A stretch of DNA of 64,000 nucleotides, from positions 21,158-85,157 of the forward strand of contig JASANE010026648.1 in NCBI GenBank assembly GCA_030248225.1. The letters are read 5' to 3'. This DNA comes from Trileptium ribeirensis (Eukaryota; Nematoda; Enoplea; Enoplida; Thoracostomopsidae). Below are positions 12,181 through 24,200 of the stretch, piece after piece. The first letter of the stretch is position 1, and every line of letters begins with the position of its first letter. The translations under genes and the position numbers were made by a program. A model generated the notes under the pieces. It made no database searches. It saw only the letters and a program-made list of their open reading frames with translations, and was not told the DNA's origin.

Positions 12181-13319
12181 TTACAAACAGTAGAGAGAAT
12201 CAAGCTTCCAATCGAGGGGTCGTCATGTCTGACCATACCCCGTTAGCTTTCCCGCGTAACACCAATCGTTCGTACTTGTGAGTCGTTCTCTGTTTAACTA
12301 TTAAGATTCAGTTGTAGTAGGTAGCTGATAAGAAACTCTCGATAAAAAGTAGGGTTCTCTGTGATCGAGGTGCCAATCGGTCTCCAAGAAATACTCCTGA
12401 GACATGCCACTTCTCAGCTCGCAGCTGTGTCTTGCGTTGAGCGTCGTTTGTTCGAGCCTGGGGTCATCTGCGCACACCGTTTGCCAGGAAATCGCGGGCA
12501 CGTAGCTTATATTTCTTATAAACGAAATTATCGTCGTCGAGACAGCGGTGAGCTTAACAGAGTGTAGTTTGAGGGCCAGTATCGCGTCCCCCTGAATCCG
12601 GGGTAACGTGGCCTGCTCGCTGCAAGCAATTAGGACTTTTGTTTCTTAGCTCAATTAGAATCGCTTAATTATTTCTCACCAGTCTTATGCCGTTCCCGTT
12701 GAAGCTTTATGGGGTCCTGGGTGGGAGAACGTCGGTTGGGCTAGGACATTTCACCCTGCATTCGCTGTGGCCGAGTCTACCATACCGAAGTTAGTTTCTG
12801 TCGAAGGTAAGACGAGACTCGCTACCGTAGCTGCACTGCTTGAGAGTACCCGTCGAAACTATGAAGATGTGTCAACCTCATCAGTTAGACCAGCCCATGA
12901 AAGGGGTCGTCTCGAATTTGGATGGACGCTTCAACGGAGGTACTGTGTTAGTGTTTTGAGATTCTTTTTAATGGATTTGGTTTACAAATGACTTCGGGCG
13001 GTCTGGCATCCTTGTTTCCTTACGATTCTTCAATCGAGTATGTATGCGTATCTGGGTGTACATAAAGCTTGACGGAACTGAAGCCACCTTCGCGCAGCTA
13101 GCCCACCTTGGAGAAAAACTCATCTCTTTGGCGGACCAATATAGTCTTGTTGCTTGACATTTTCCTCTGCGGAGTTTGCCGGAGAGAGAAAAGAAAGAAG
13201 ATTAGAGCTGCCCGAAGACTCATGGAACAGCAGCGCCGCGACCCCGTAACCGGAAAGTCGGCCGCGTCCTTGGAAGCTTTTATATATTGTTGGAAATCAG
13301 CGGGGATTAGTTGCACGAC
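12181..13319. other. No supported gene
   Basis: Short frames only. The plus frame at 12767-12991 includes a good donor-like site (GTCGAAG|GTAAGA near 12807) but no partner exon was found. The stretch adjoins copy 2 of the 5.2/13.3-kb repeat and may belong to the same decayed element. Confidence 0.3.
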
Positions 13320-13595
13320 AGGGATCAAAGCTGCACTATTTTTCCGTTGGTGCCCGGACGATCCCGGTTTCCCCAACTCCCCGGTGAACCTAAAGTTGAC
13401 CTAAAGCACCGGTTAGCTTAGCATGCCACCGCTGGGTTAACCCATGGTGTTCGCTCTGGTCCCTGTTATGACCCACATTTCCGTGGTATGATGGTCAAGC
13501 CTTAAGCCTGCTCACAGGTAGTAAGTCTCGCTTGCTTTTCCCTCATTAAGGTCCTATTTTGGATCCCCGATATTCACCCCGATTTCATGTGAACC
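13320..13595 (+). repeat. Diverged direct repeat, copy 2
   Basis: Partner of 5238-5540 in the same orientation. It shares the ggtgcccggac, ccccggtgaac and ccttaagcctgctcacaggta blocks and ends with a similar ccgatt(t)cc stretch. Divergence is spread evenly with several indels, so the copies are old. Confidence 0.6.
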
Positions 13596-16500
13596 CTTGT
13601 ACGCTGGTGGGACTGATAATTTAAATCCCGCTACGGTCAGACACATGGTTTTGCTTGATTGAACCCTGGCGTAGCAGGTAGTGGTAGTTTATTGGGAAGG
13701 TTGGTTAGCCCTAGCTTACTACGAACGACGAAGGAATCGAACACTTGTAGGAAAGATACTCCCGACCTTACACCGGTACACGGAAAAGATACAAACCGGT
13801 TAAGGACAATAAAGGTCGCTCGCTTAAGGGTCCACATTCCTTACTCGCCGCAGAGGGCGTCCCTTCCTTCGAAACCAGGTATGTGTTTTCGGAAAGGTCA
13901 TCAACTGGGCACCCGTCAAAATATATGATGTCATCAAAACCCCAGTCGCGAACCCGCAGAATTCCCTAAGACCATTGTTGAATACGGTAAGCTCACGGCT
14001 GTTCGATTCCCTTTAACTTCTCGGTTGCCAATGGCGGTGCTTATATCACTTTTATCATTTCGGTTAGCGAAAGATCTCGATAAAATTCTGTAGCTTCGTG
14101 GGCTACCTGAGAGCTGCTTCCAAGACTGCTACCTTGTCGACATTTTGATGGAGTATTTTGACAAAACCCAATTACTTGATTCTTAAAATCTCCCCACTTT
14201 GCTAACAGCACCTGTAAGGTTTATGTCCCAAGCTGGCTCAGTAGCCTAGCCGAATGTTCTAAATGGCACCCTAATTTTGCTAGTATTGAGTTTGGACTTA
14301 ATGGTTATTGCTTTACATTTAAAATACACACGACAGATCCTTTACTATCTGCAGCAAGCTGCGGTCACAAACAGCACTCTGACATAGGTTCCTAGGGATA
14401 TCCTTAGACATTTAGGCTTATAAGGATAAAAATAAATGATTCCAAGCAACTTTATGTGCTAAAGTTGGCTCATTTTAGTACTCGTATTAGTATTGAATTT
14501 GTAAGGTTTTAATTTATAAGGTTTTATAACATCGAAATCTTTTGGTTCAGAATTAATTAACGGACCGTTTCTTAATTTAGCTCCGATTCCTGTCCAACCC
14601 TAGCATCTACAGTAATCTCTTAAATTTCGGTTAGGATGGTCTAAAAAACTGCAAGTCGTTTTCTGTGAAGAACCAAGGTTCAACACTAAGCATAGAATGG
14701 ATATATGTCGATTTTAGTACAAAATACCACGTTTAGATCGGTTCAACTCAGTCGAAAACCAGTCGGGGAAGTTCAGTTTTTATAGACATTGCAATAGGAC
14801 ACTTGAAAAAGTTGGGAATTTAGGCAGGTTTCAAGGAAAACCTCTCACGCTAAAATTATAATAAGTTTTCTTCCATAAATATTCCTTTCAGTTTGCGTGA
14901 TCTAGACAACTAATTGATCATGCAGTAGACAGTCTTGAAAAGGTTAATTCTAGCTTTCGGATACTCTGCATAGAGCGGTTGCACTTCACTTCACTTATAG
15001 TGCTGTTAATTTATTTAACTCGAAGTATTTATGGATTGTACCGAGTGTAGGCAAACTATTGACAACTTCGTGTCAGTTTTATTAGATTTGGTACATCCAC
15101 AAAGGAATGGGCTGACAATGTTAAAATTTGCTAAACTTTTAAGATACTCCCATAATTCCTGCAATTTGAAATCATGTAATAACTGACAAAGCCCGCTCCC
15201 ATTGTTTCAACCCATATGGAGATATGTGCAAATGTCTTACTTTTTATACATCAATTAAGCTAAGGTGTGTGCGACAGGACCGAATTTTCTGTCTGCCGCG
15301 GCTCTAAAGCCAAGCTTTTCTAACCGCGATTACCCATTGTGACATGTTTAGGCCGAGCCACACCCTACAAATATATTAGCTAATAGTAAACCGCGGCTAA
15401 AAAACAGTTGCAATCGCCGGAATTGTCTCCAAAAGGCAGAAATATATGTTGACAATGGAAAATTTCTACAAAAGGAAACTGGTCGTACATATGATTGAAT
15501 AGTCATAAAACATCCTTGCTGATGGAATAGTATAATTTTTCATGTATTAAAGAGCGTGTTTTATATAGATACTAGGTTGGCTTTTAGAACGCGTCTAAAC
15601 AAAAATTTGGAAAATAGTGATATTTACATAATTATTTTACCTGTATTTATGCGGGTTACTTTATGTGCTTGCGTTTTGTCTAGAGCTATTATTTACTCTG
15701 TAGCACAATCTGCTAAACTGAACGTAATAAATATTTTTTCAGTAGTCCGTCGCGGCTATCAAGACCGCACGCACAGCCGCTCTCGGTTAGTACAAACGTA
15801 CTAACATAGTTTAGCTATTTATTTAATGTATGAAACGTTTTATTTAGCTGCACATTTTTGTCCTTAATCGGCATTGGCTCTGTGACAGAATTAGACCCTA
15901 GATGCACACATCTTAAGGTAAATGATTGATTATTTCGATTCTGGTTTGTTGTTTTGTTACCATGCACCTAAGCACTAATACGGATTCGCCTTTCCAGTTT
16001 AACACATTCACCCAACTTTATTTTGGTACTACCCAACATACTACAGGATATATGCAGTTTCAATGAAACTGTTCAACTTACTTATACAAACGGTATAAGT
16101 ACAAAGTTTACAACATCGATTATATAAAATCTATGTACAGAATCCACTTTAGACATTTTTATAAGCGAAAGTTTCACATCAGCAAATCTTTAGTGCCCCT
16201 AATATTTGGCTCTTAAAATACAATTTTCACTGAGGACACACCGAACCTGTATCCTAATCTATGTCTGTTATCTTTTCTTGACGAGACTTAAATATTTAAG
16301 GTTTGATGTTCTAATGAACAGTTTTGGTAGTTCAGAACCGTTAGCCAGTTGAAAATTTATCATTCGGGATACTCCTAAATAGATAAAAAGGTCCCAATAA
16401 ATTTGCAGGTTGACTTTTCAGGTAAGAGTCGGACTGTTATTATGAACACTTATCTTATTACTATTTTCAGAGAACTATTGCTTTTTTAAAAGGTAATTGC

Positions 16501-17840
16501 TTTATATACAGGCGTTAGCAATTTACGGAGAAACAGCAGAAACTGAGTTTAAAGTTCAGGGAACTGGGTCATAAAATTTATAGAACGGTCTCTTCATAAA
16601 CCCCTTTTATATATTTGAAAACAGATCAAGATTAACTTTCCTATTTTTAATACCATGTTATAAAGCGTTTTAATATATTTTAATTCAATAACTAGGACCC
16701 AAATAAATTTAGACGGTCATTGACATGTTGACCTGAATTGTCGTGCTCAATATTTTCAATTAAGATTCCTAGGACTTTTACTATGATTCATGCTTCATCG
16801 AGAAATCAGGTACTCCAGGGTAAACTACCAGTGTACGTGGCTTAAGCCTTTTTGTTCGCCGTTGGAGTGCTTTAATTTCAAAAACCTTACCTATTAACAT
16901 GCTCATACCCAACTTACGAATGTAAGAAGTCTGGGCTAAATTTCCATAGACTATATATTGACGGATTTTGATGAACTTTTATTAAAACTTTTGCCAAAAA
17001 TTCTTTATGGAAAATGAATTTCCAAATATTATTATCTCTTATTGCCTTTATATAAATTTACCTAATTATATGAAATATATCAATATTATACATATTTACT
17101 ATGATTTAGTGTGATTCTATAATTCTGGTATGACATGATAGCGACATTACCAAAAGTCACATACATGAAAAATATGTTTTTAATTTCCGAATCTTGTCTG
17201 TGAAGTCTAAAATGCATTGATTATGTATAATACATGTATATACGTGGATTCTCAGTGTAATCATTTATTATTCACAATGGTGTGCTTCCGGACGTCCGCG
17301 CACAATTATGGAACAAATCATAAAGAACAACAACAATTAAAATCAGGCATACTATAACAGCTACAATGCCTAGGTGAGCTGGAGCAACCTGCTGCCTGAT
17401 TAGGTCACTCCACCTCGGTGCCTGTATCATGCATTAAATTTACTGTACATTGCAAAGCAGGAAAACAACACTCGTACGCATGCGTCATGAAATACAATAC
17501 AAAACTGTGTTGTTTAGCTGTATATACTCAACTTCAAAATATATACTGCAATGACATCATTCGGATGTATCTCGCATACAGGAATTGTGTGTGTGTCTCG
17601 AAGATAGCAAGTAGTGCATTCGGTTAGTGATTGGTAATTACCAGATGACGATAATTTTAAGTTAAAGTCTAGAAATCAGGTATGTGCGTTTTAAGTGCTA
17701 AATTGATCAAAACTGGTACAGAAAACGAATTTACCAGAGTTTTGTCCTTCGATAGAAGTTAAAGTAAGAAACACGCGAAATTATTGTAGCGCCAAGGTAC
17801 GCTTAGATGCCATACTTTCAATTATCGCGATCTGATTATG
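13596..17840. other. AT-rich stretch with no assembled gene
   Basis: Strong-looking acceptors occur alone, for example tattttttcag ending at 15732 and ctattttcag near 16470. The latter is followed after 22 nt by a donor (AAAAG|GTAATT), so it could bound a micro-exon. A similar 35-nt candidate ends at AATCAG|GTATGT near 17679. I could not connect any of these into a gene. Confidence 0.3.
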
Positions 17841-17907
17841 GCATGTGGTGTAGTGGTAGTGCGCTGGTCTTGCAAATCAGAGGCTGGGCTCGAATCACGG
17901 CTGATGC
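17841..17907 (+). tRNA. tRNA-Ala(TGC)-like sequence, probably a SINE head or pseudogene
   Basis: Box A-like tggtgtagtgg and box B-like ggctcgaatca are present. A 7-nt anticodon loop cttgcaa (anticodon TGC) is closed by a ctggt/atcag stem. Acceptor arms gcatgtg/ctgatgc pair at five of seven positions and the T stem has mismatches. The imperfect arms argue for a tRNA-derived SINE or pseudogene rather than a working tRNA gene. Confidence 0.4.
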
Positions 17908-18348
17908 AGCGTCTGGATAAGCCGTGGATGATTTAAGCATTTAACGTAATGTAAACCCAATAATAATTAGTTCCGTCCTTATTTTTCAAAGATTCATGGT
18001 GACTTACCAAGTTAATGAAAATCCGTATACAAGTTACAAATTTATATGTACCAGTATCTTTGAAAATCAGCCAGGACAAACGTGGAAAGTATAAGCGTGG
18101 GTGCCTTATTTGAAAATAGTGGTACATACACGGAACCAGAAGCAACAATGGATTGCAGCGGTACAGGCACTAAATAAATATATAATGCTGCTATCAATAC
18201 AGTTTTAATGAATTTTTTGCATCGTAGCAAATTCTGTAACTCTTAAGGACTTGATACGTATCATAACCTTCCCGACAAGTTTAACAATAGTACCTTTAAC
18301 AGTTTTAGTATCGTCGGGCTTTGGAGTGAAAAAGCCTAACGATAGAAA

Positions 18349-18396
18349 ATTTTGGGTCGGCGATCTGCCAAGATTTTGGGTCGGCGATCTGCCAAG
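18349..18396. repeat. Perfect tandem duplication of 24 bp
   Basis: attttgggtcggcgatctgc followed by caag occurs twice back to back without a mismatch, which points to a recent duplication. Confidence 0.85.
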
Positions 18397-19328
18397 AATC
18401 TTCTTTTACTAAAGTACTAATTCAATACTCGTGCAGATACGTCAGCACCTGTTCGAAAATTCGTTTCATTTACGGTATGACGGTTTAATTCAGAGTTCCA
18501 CACAACGGCTAAAGTGGCAAATTCTATACGCAGCCGGATTATAGCCTAGATTTAGTGATGTATTGACTGTATAAATTTAGGCCATGTCAATATAATTATG
18601 TCTATGTTAAAGGCGTTAAAATTTCTATTTAGCGACACTATTATATTGGCTAGGAATTTCAAGTTTATGGCAGGTTGGTTTTAAATATAAACTTTCGCTT
18701 GTTTAGGAGTTCACTTACGTATCTGAGTCTGATTGCTAAGTTTGTAAGCGAAGGATTGCATCATAGCTTTGATATAAAATACTTTTTTGAAATATGTAGT
18801 GCTCAAAAAATAATTTCAAATGCTTTGTCAACAATAAAAAGATGTACATTTGCCACTATGTTCTGAAAGTGTGACATATTTGATAGAACCATTCCACGTT
18901 CGCAAAGACCTACTACGCTAACGGTAAGGTAATCTTTAGGAGTTGTTACGCCTTCAAGACTAAGTGGCGACATAAAGTCAAGGCTGAAACTGATTTAGCG
19001 TACAAGAAAAATTCGATATATATACTAGTTTCTTTACACAATAAAGTTAAAATATCGATATATTTAGTAGGTTATTAGATTGTAAAAAATGTTAATTTAT
19101 CATTTACATGCCTGTATATATCTGTTGTCAGTGTTTTGTATTTCGTACAAACAAGACGCAAACTGTCTTTAGTATTTACTAAAGTCTTACATATATGATT
19201 ATTTGCATTACACCACATTATACAATGTTACTAGTTAGTTACTATTCATTGTTGTAATTCTTCCATATTATATATATGTTAATTTTGGGTTATATATTTG
19301 TCTATTATTATATCGCTAAATTATTTAT

Positions 19329-19372
19329 AATCATAATGTATGTGCAACGCAATCATAATGTATGTGCAACGC
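19329..19372. repeat. Perfect tandem duplication of 22 bp
   Basis: aatcataatgtatgtgcaac plus gc is repeated twice in direct succession with no mismatch. Confidence 0.85.
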
Positions 19373-19459
19373 ATTTTGGTTAATATCTAAACTGTACTCA
19401 ACTGGTATATTTTTGTTTGTATCTTCAAAAAATATCTGCCCGCTTTTGGATTAGAGCTA

Positions 19460-19930
19460 GAGGTGAGATTCGGTATGCGCCTCGGCCCGGCCCGGTCTAG
19501 CCTTGTGCGGCAGCCAGGGCTGGGCAGGCCGAAGCCCGATTACAGACGGTCCGGGCCGGACCGTCTCCGATGTTAAACACGCTGAATACGGCCGAAAAAT
19601 ATTTCCGTTACTTCCCAAATCATGCACAGACCGAATGATTAGTACACAGTGCGATAAACTCCTGTTTGTTATAAGAACTTTTTGTCGCGTTCTTTTCATA
19701 TATGCGTTTTTATCTTTATATTGCCTGTATCCTTTGTATAGACCGTGCCTACAGTTGATTACAAACCGGCCGGGCTGGGCTAGGCGGAAATTTTGTAACT
19801 TCGGGCCGAGCCGACCTCGATTTCCAACGCGCCGGGCCGACCTCGATTTCCAACGCATCGGGTCGACCTCGATTTCCAACGCACCGGGTCGACATTGATT
19901 ACCAACGGGCCAAGCCGAAAAACTTCGACC
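19460..19930. repeat. GC-rich island with palindrome and 26-bp tandem repeats
   Basis: Sharply GC-rich against AT-rich flanks. A palindrome gacggtccg-ggc-cggaccgtc lies near 19545. Four units beginning cgacctcgatttccaacgc start at 19812, 19838, 19864 and 19890 (exact 26-bp period), the last one diverged. GGCCGGGC-type words occur at both ends. An antisense frame of 140 codons runs through it but is best explained by the repeats. It may be a small GC-rich mobile element; no terminal repeats could be fixed. Confidence 0.6.
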
Positions 19931-20154
19931 CGTTCTCCCCTCTAATTAGAAGACAAATAGTACAGTCTCAACTACAATCTGTTGATGTAGTGTTGGGTTT
20001 TTTGTTTCGATACATATAACTGGCAATAGTTTTGGCCATCTATATTAGGTACTAGCTTAGGCTGATTTTCAGACTATTAGCAGCGCAATTACATACTGTT
20101 TGCGACTTTTGTCTCGCCGCTAACAATCGGCAATAGATTCAATTCAAGATAAAT

Positions 20155-20560
20155 TAAAGCAAATTCAAGATAAAATATGATTTTGAAACTTAAGCATCTA
20201 AACTTAGACGTTTAATTTGTAACAGAAATGCATGGCTGTGCAAAGTGTCCCATTAATAAGAATAATGAAGACGAAAACGAATGCCTTTGGCTTAAAACGC
20301 TTTCGAGGTAATGTATGGATTGGAAGCCTCAGCATCTAAACTTAAACGTTTACTCTGTGATAACTATTCAAGAATGCAAAAAATGTACCGTTAATAAGAA
20401 TTATGAAGTCAAAAATGAATGCCTTTGGCTTGAAATGCTTTCGAGATAAAGTATGGGTTTAAAAATGTAGCATCTATACTTAGACATTTGATTTGTGACA
20501 AAAATACAAGACTGTACAAAACGCCCCGCTATTAAGAATAATGTCGACTCGTTATACTTA
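20155..20560. repeat. Tandem array, 138-bp period, about 2.7 units
   Basis: agcatctaaac/agcatctatac starts at 20193, 20331 and 20469, exactly 138 bp apart. Each unit continues through tagacgttt, ttaataagaat and atgaatgcctttggctt..aaatgctttcgag. Confidence 0.8.
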
Positions 20561-20952
20561 CTGATTAACACTGTGTGTATATTGTAGGCGTGGGCGATTT
20601 TAACTGTTATATTAATGAACACTTCAGATTTTTAGTTTTCACAGGTGTCACATGCTCATAGAGTTAAAATTTGCTGCCACTATAAATTTAATTATATATT
20701 ACCGTCATACATGTAACAAATTGTCTATCCAAAATAAAATAAAAATACATAAAAACATTATGACACTGATCCGAATTAAACACAGGCGAACATCAAAACG
20801 AACGTATTTTAGTGCAGATATATATGTCTACGTGCTGATAGAGAAACTTCGTTATTCGGCATAAAACCAAGTAAGCAACTTCATCGCAAATTCGAAACTG
20901 AATCGGTTTGGGGATTAATTATTTTTATACAAAACACACGGGTCTTTTCTTT

Positions 20953-21263
20953 TAGCCCCCCCAGCCAGAATTTGATGCCGAAGCAGGGGTTCAGGAAGGT
21001 CTCGTTCGAGGCTTTGGTATACCTCATCCCGTCCCAACGAGGGTACCACCATTTCCCCTTCGCCGGCCCGCGTCGAAAAATTTGTAGCAGAAACTGCCAA
21101 AAATAGGCCGAAGATTGTCAAAAATGGAGGTAAAATTTGGCAAAAATATGTCCTCGGGGAGGGAGACAGGGCGTCAACTTTTGTCAGCAACTCCGCCTCT
21201 GAGGTGACCTCCGCCCTCCCGACCAAAACTACCCCTGAGAGCTCATAGCGTCAGCATGTATGA
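20953..21263. repeat. GC-rich dispersed repeat, copy at 21 kb
   Basis: Contains aagcaggggttcagg near its start, a middle with gaaactgccaaaaatagg and tcaaaaatggaggtaaaattt, then a Pro/Cys-like C-rich stretch and the end gcgtcagcatgtatga. Related copies end or run the same way at 39057-39300, 41755-41911 and 48004-48353. No open frame is conserved among copies, so it is probably a non-autonomous element. Confidence 0.55.
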
Positions 21264-24200
21264 TTAATAAGTGTTTAAATACATTAAAATTTAAATCTAA
21301 AATTGCAGAATACGGACAGTTTGGTCATATTGTTTGGTGCATAAATAAAGACTGTCACGCATTAAAAAGAACGCAACTTTTAAACATAAAGGCCATAATG
21401 AAATCATCGTTAAACTGTTTTAAAACCGATTAATAAGAATGACAACATTTTTGGAATAAAAATTAGCACAATACTTAAAACCGACTAGTATCGACAAGTC
21501 CTATATATTAAAATTTTTTTTAAATTTTAATAATTCTTTCACAAGTTTACGAAATAAAATATTAACCTGCACTGAGTCAAGGAGATTGTTTTAGTTGCCG
21601 ATTCAAGTAAAATATTTTATTAAATAAGTAACAAGCGGTTAACCTAGACTGAGTTAAAAGCTGATTCATTGGTCCTAAGTGAGTTTGGTACTTAATCGAT
21701 TTAGTCAAATCTGACTTAGCGTGTTTGCAGTATAGCATTAAAAGAAGTCGAGAGTAAAACAACTCTTATTCTTGAAATTTGTTAGTTAACATTGTCGACT
21801 TTACTTTGAACGCTTCATTTTCACAGAAAATATAAAATTGCTGATTTAACCCTTTAACACATTTAGTTTTGATCCGGCGCAATACAATATGTAGTAGTGC
21901 ATTAACTTAGTTAGTTTCGTATAATGCGTTTGGCTGCGTGATGTCATTCGCCCGAACGTTGAGGAGTCTTGAGGATCACAGCTACAGTGTCGTCACGGAT
22001 TGGTGGTTAGTTTACGAGCGCTACTCTAACACAAATCTGCTTCGATTCATCGCGCCGACAACCCTCTGTTCAGCACTAGTCGAGAAGTAAACTTAATCAT
22101 GAACCAACGGGTTCAAATTAAGTTAAATATTTCTGTTCTCAGTGCATGTGATCTTTAAAAACAAGTTGAAATGTTTGAAATTTGGCATCAGGCATGCGCT
22201 AAGTGCCATTTTTGTTTGCTCACTAAACTCTAGTGCATAAGATATGTAGAACACTAAAGAAAAACAATGTTACATACAAATGGATATTAAAAAAGATTTT
22301 CCAGCTTCGCAATTTAAGTTTTTGATGATCCAAGTTGCGTAAACAAAGGCGGTTGCTCTTATAGTTGAACAGCAGCCACGGAAGATATGTGGATACACAT
22401 TATGAATACTGATAATTTAATATTATTGACTTCTACTGGATACGTCTTTACGTACAATGTGTCTTGTTAAGGATATAGTTTACTTGATATGAATTATACG
22501 GTATATTGAGTCGGGACCGCTGAATTATCAAAAATACCATTTGCGAGTCGGAACTAGTCGGTGTATGGCACATGTGTCCACAGAGGTTACTCCCTCTCTA
22601 AGATTTGAACGTTTTTCTATGCGTTATATTCACCCCTTGACGCACTGCAACTCCCTGGCGTCCATGACGTTCTAAATAAGTTAGCAATTATGAGCAAATT
22701 AATTATGTAAATGGTAGCACAACGCAACAAACTACGAGCAATTTCGGCATTTGAAATTTCAACCCTTCCCTGCTGTACCAAAGTTCCGCCGGAGCCATTT
22801 AACCCGATCAAAGTCAAGCTAAAGGCATAAGTAATATGCAAGCATGGTTAATATGCTGAATAAGTAATATGCAATATGCTGAATTGAAAAATAAAGGCGA
22901 TTAAGTGGTACATAATATGTACATACATTATATTATAATAGTTTTAAGTTTTTTTCACAAAAAATAAGAGATACTTTAAGCATTCTGTGTAAACCAAACA
23001 TTCACAATCACTGAAAGCTATTACTAAAGCTATAGCCAATTGAGGGGATAGTGTAACAATGCAGCTTAAGTAACTGAGCCTACAGTACGTTATTATTGTC
23101 GCTGAGAAAAGTGTGTTTCTACATACGATTTAAATCAAAATGGGTCTCTTAACATGTTTTGATTCAGTTAGTCTTTTACAGCAGTAAAGCAATCAAATTA
23201 CTGCTATAAATCTGCGGCAAAATTTGATCCAATTACTGAGATCAAGTTAGAAGATGAGCGCACGTAATTTCTCCTGGTGTTAAGGTGCTGCTATTACTGC
23301 TAAGATGAATATCTTGTATAAGGCTTACTATTACCTAAGTCAGGGGCCGCTGCGCTTGAACCCACCGCACTAAGCTATTCCTTTTTCTAACGATTTAACG
23401 TCCAGCATCTATTGATGACATACATGCACAAGCAATGTGCACTATGAAATATTTTACAGTAGTTTATGTGTGCCCAATGTTTCAGCAAGATCGTTGTCTC
23501 TACTTGATTTGTACATCTATGTATAAACATTTGCGAACAAACTATTTACTTAGCTTGAATTTGTTGGGGACTATAAATTTATTTGCCTTAAGTTTGAATT
23601 TTATCTTTTTCTATGAAACTTGGACGCTACGCATTGTTGTATAAAATAACATATTATTGTCGGTTGCACTGGTTGCCAGAGTAGTGACCAAAGCGATTTA
23701 AGCGGTCTTATTTGTGAGAAATACCTTTGTCAGGGTCTATTTTGCAATATACGGTAATGCGAGAGTAAACTTAAAAGACCCCGGCAAAGATCGTATTTTG
23801 TATTTTTGTGTAAGATTTGTTACGGAACGCTTTTTGGTCATTTGAAATTCGACGTAAAACCGTTCGCGAACACTGCGCTCCCGATTGAAATCTAACTATT
23901 TTGTGTTGGCGAAAATTGAAGAAAAATTATACAAATGTTTGAGAACGAAAATTTGTCGTTTTGATTGTACGTCACTTTTGCATTAAATTTGTTCTCGAAC
24001 CCTGTATAATCTAAATTTGAATGATAATACACTAAGGAACATGCGTTCTGCAAACTGAAATCGCCAAAATTCTGTTCGAACACAAGATCTAATTTCTGGC
24101 ACTTGAATTTGATTTCGCCAATTTTCGGTTAGCGAAAAACTGAATGAAATTAAGCCGGTCTTCCGTAACAATGGTTCGCGATTCGATATCGGTAATGACA

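Noticed and set aside
12767..12991. Plus-strand ORF with a donor-like site as a gene
   Set aside because: No acceptor or partner exon was found and it lies next to a decayed repeat.
19457..19879. 140-codon minus-strand ORF as a gene
   Set aside because: It is generated by the GC-rich tandem repeats and has no recognisable domain or splice context.
19812..19910. Regular 26-bp repeats as a CRISPR array
   Set aside because: Units are directly abutting with no spacers, and the context is eukaryotic.
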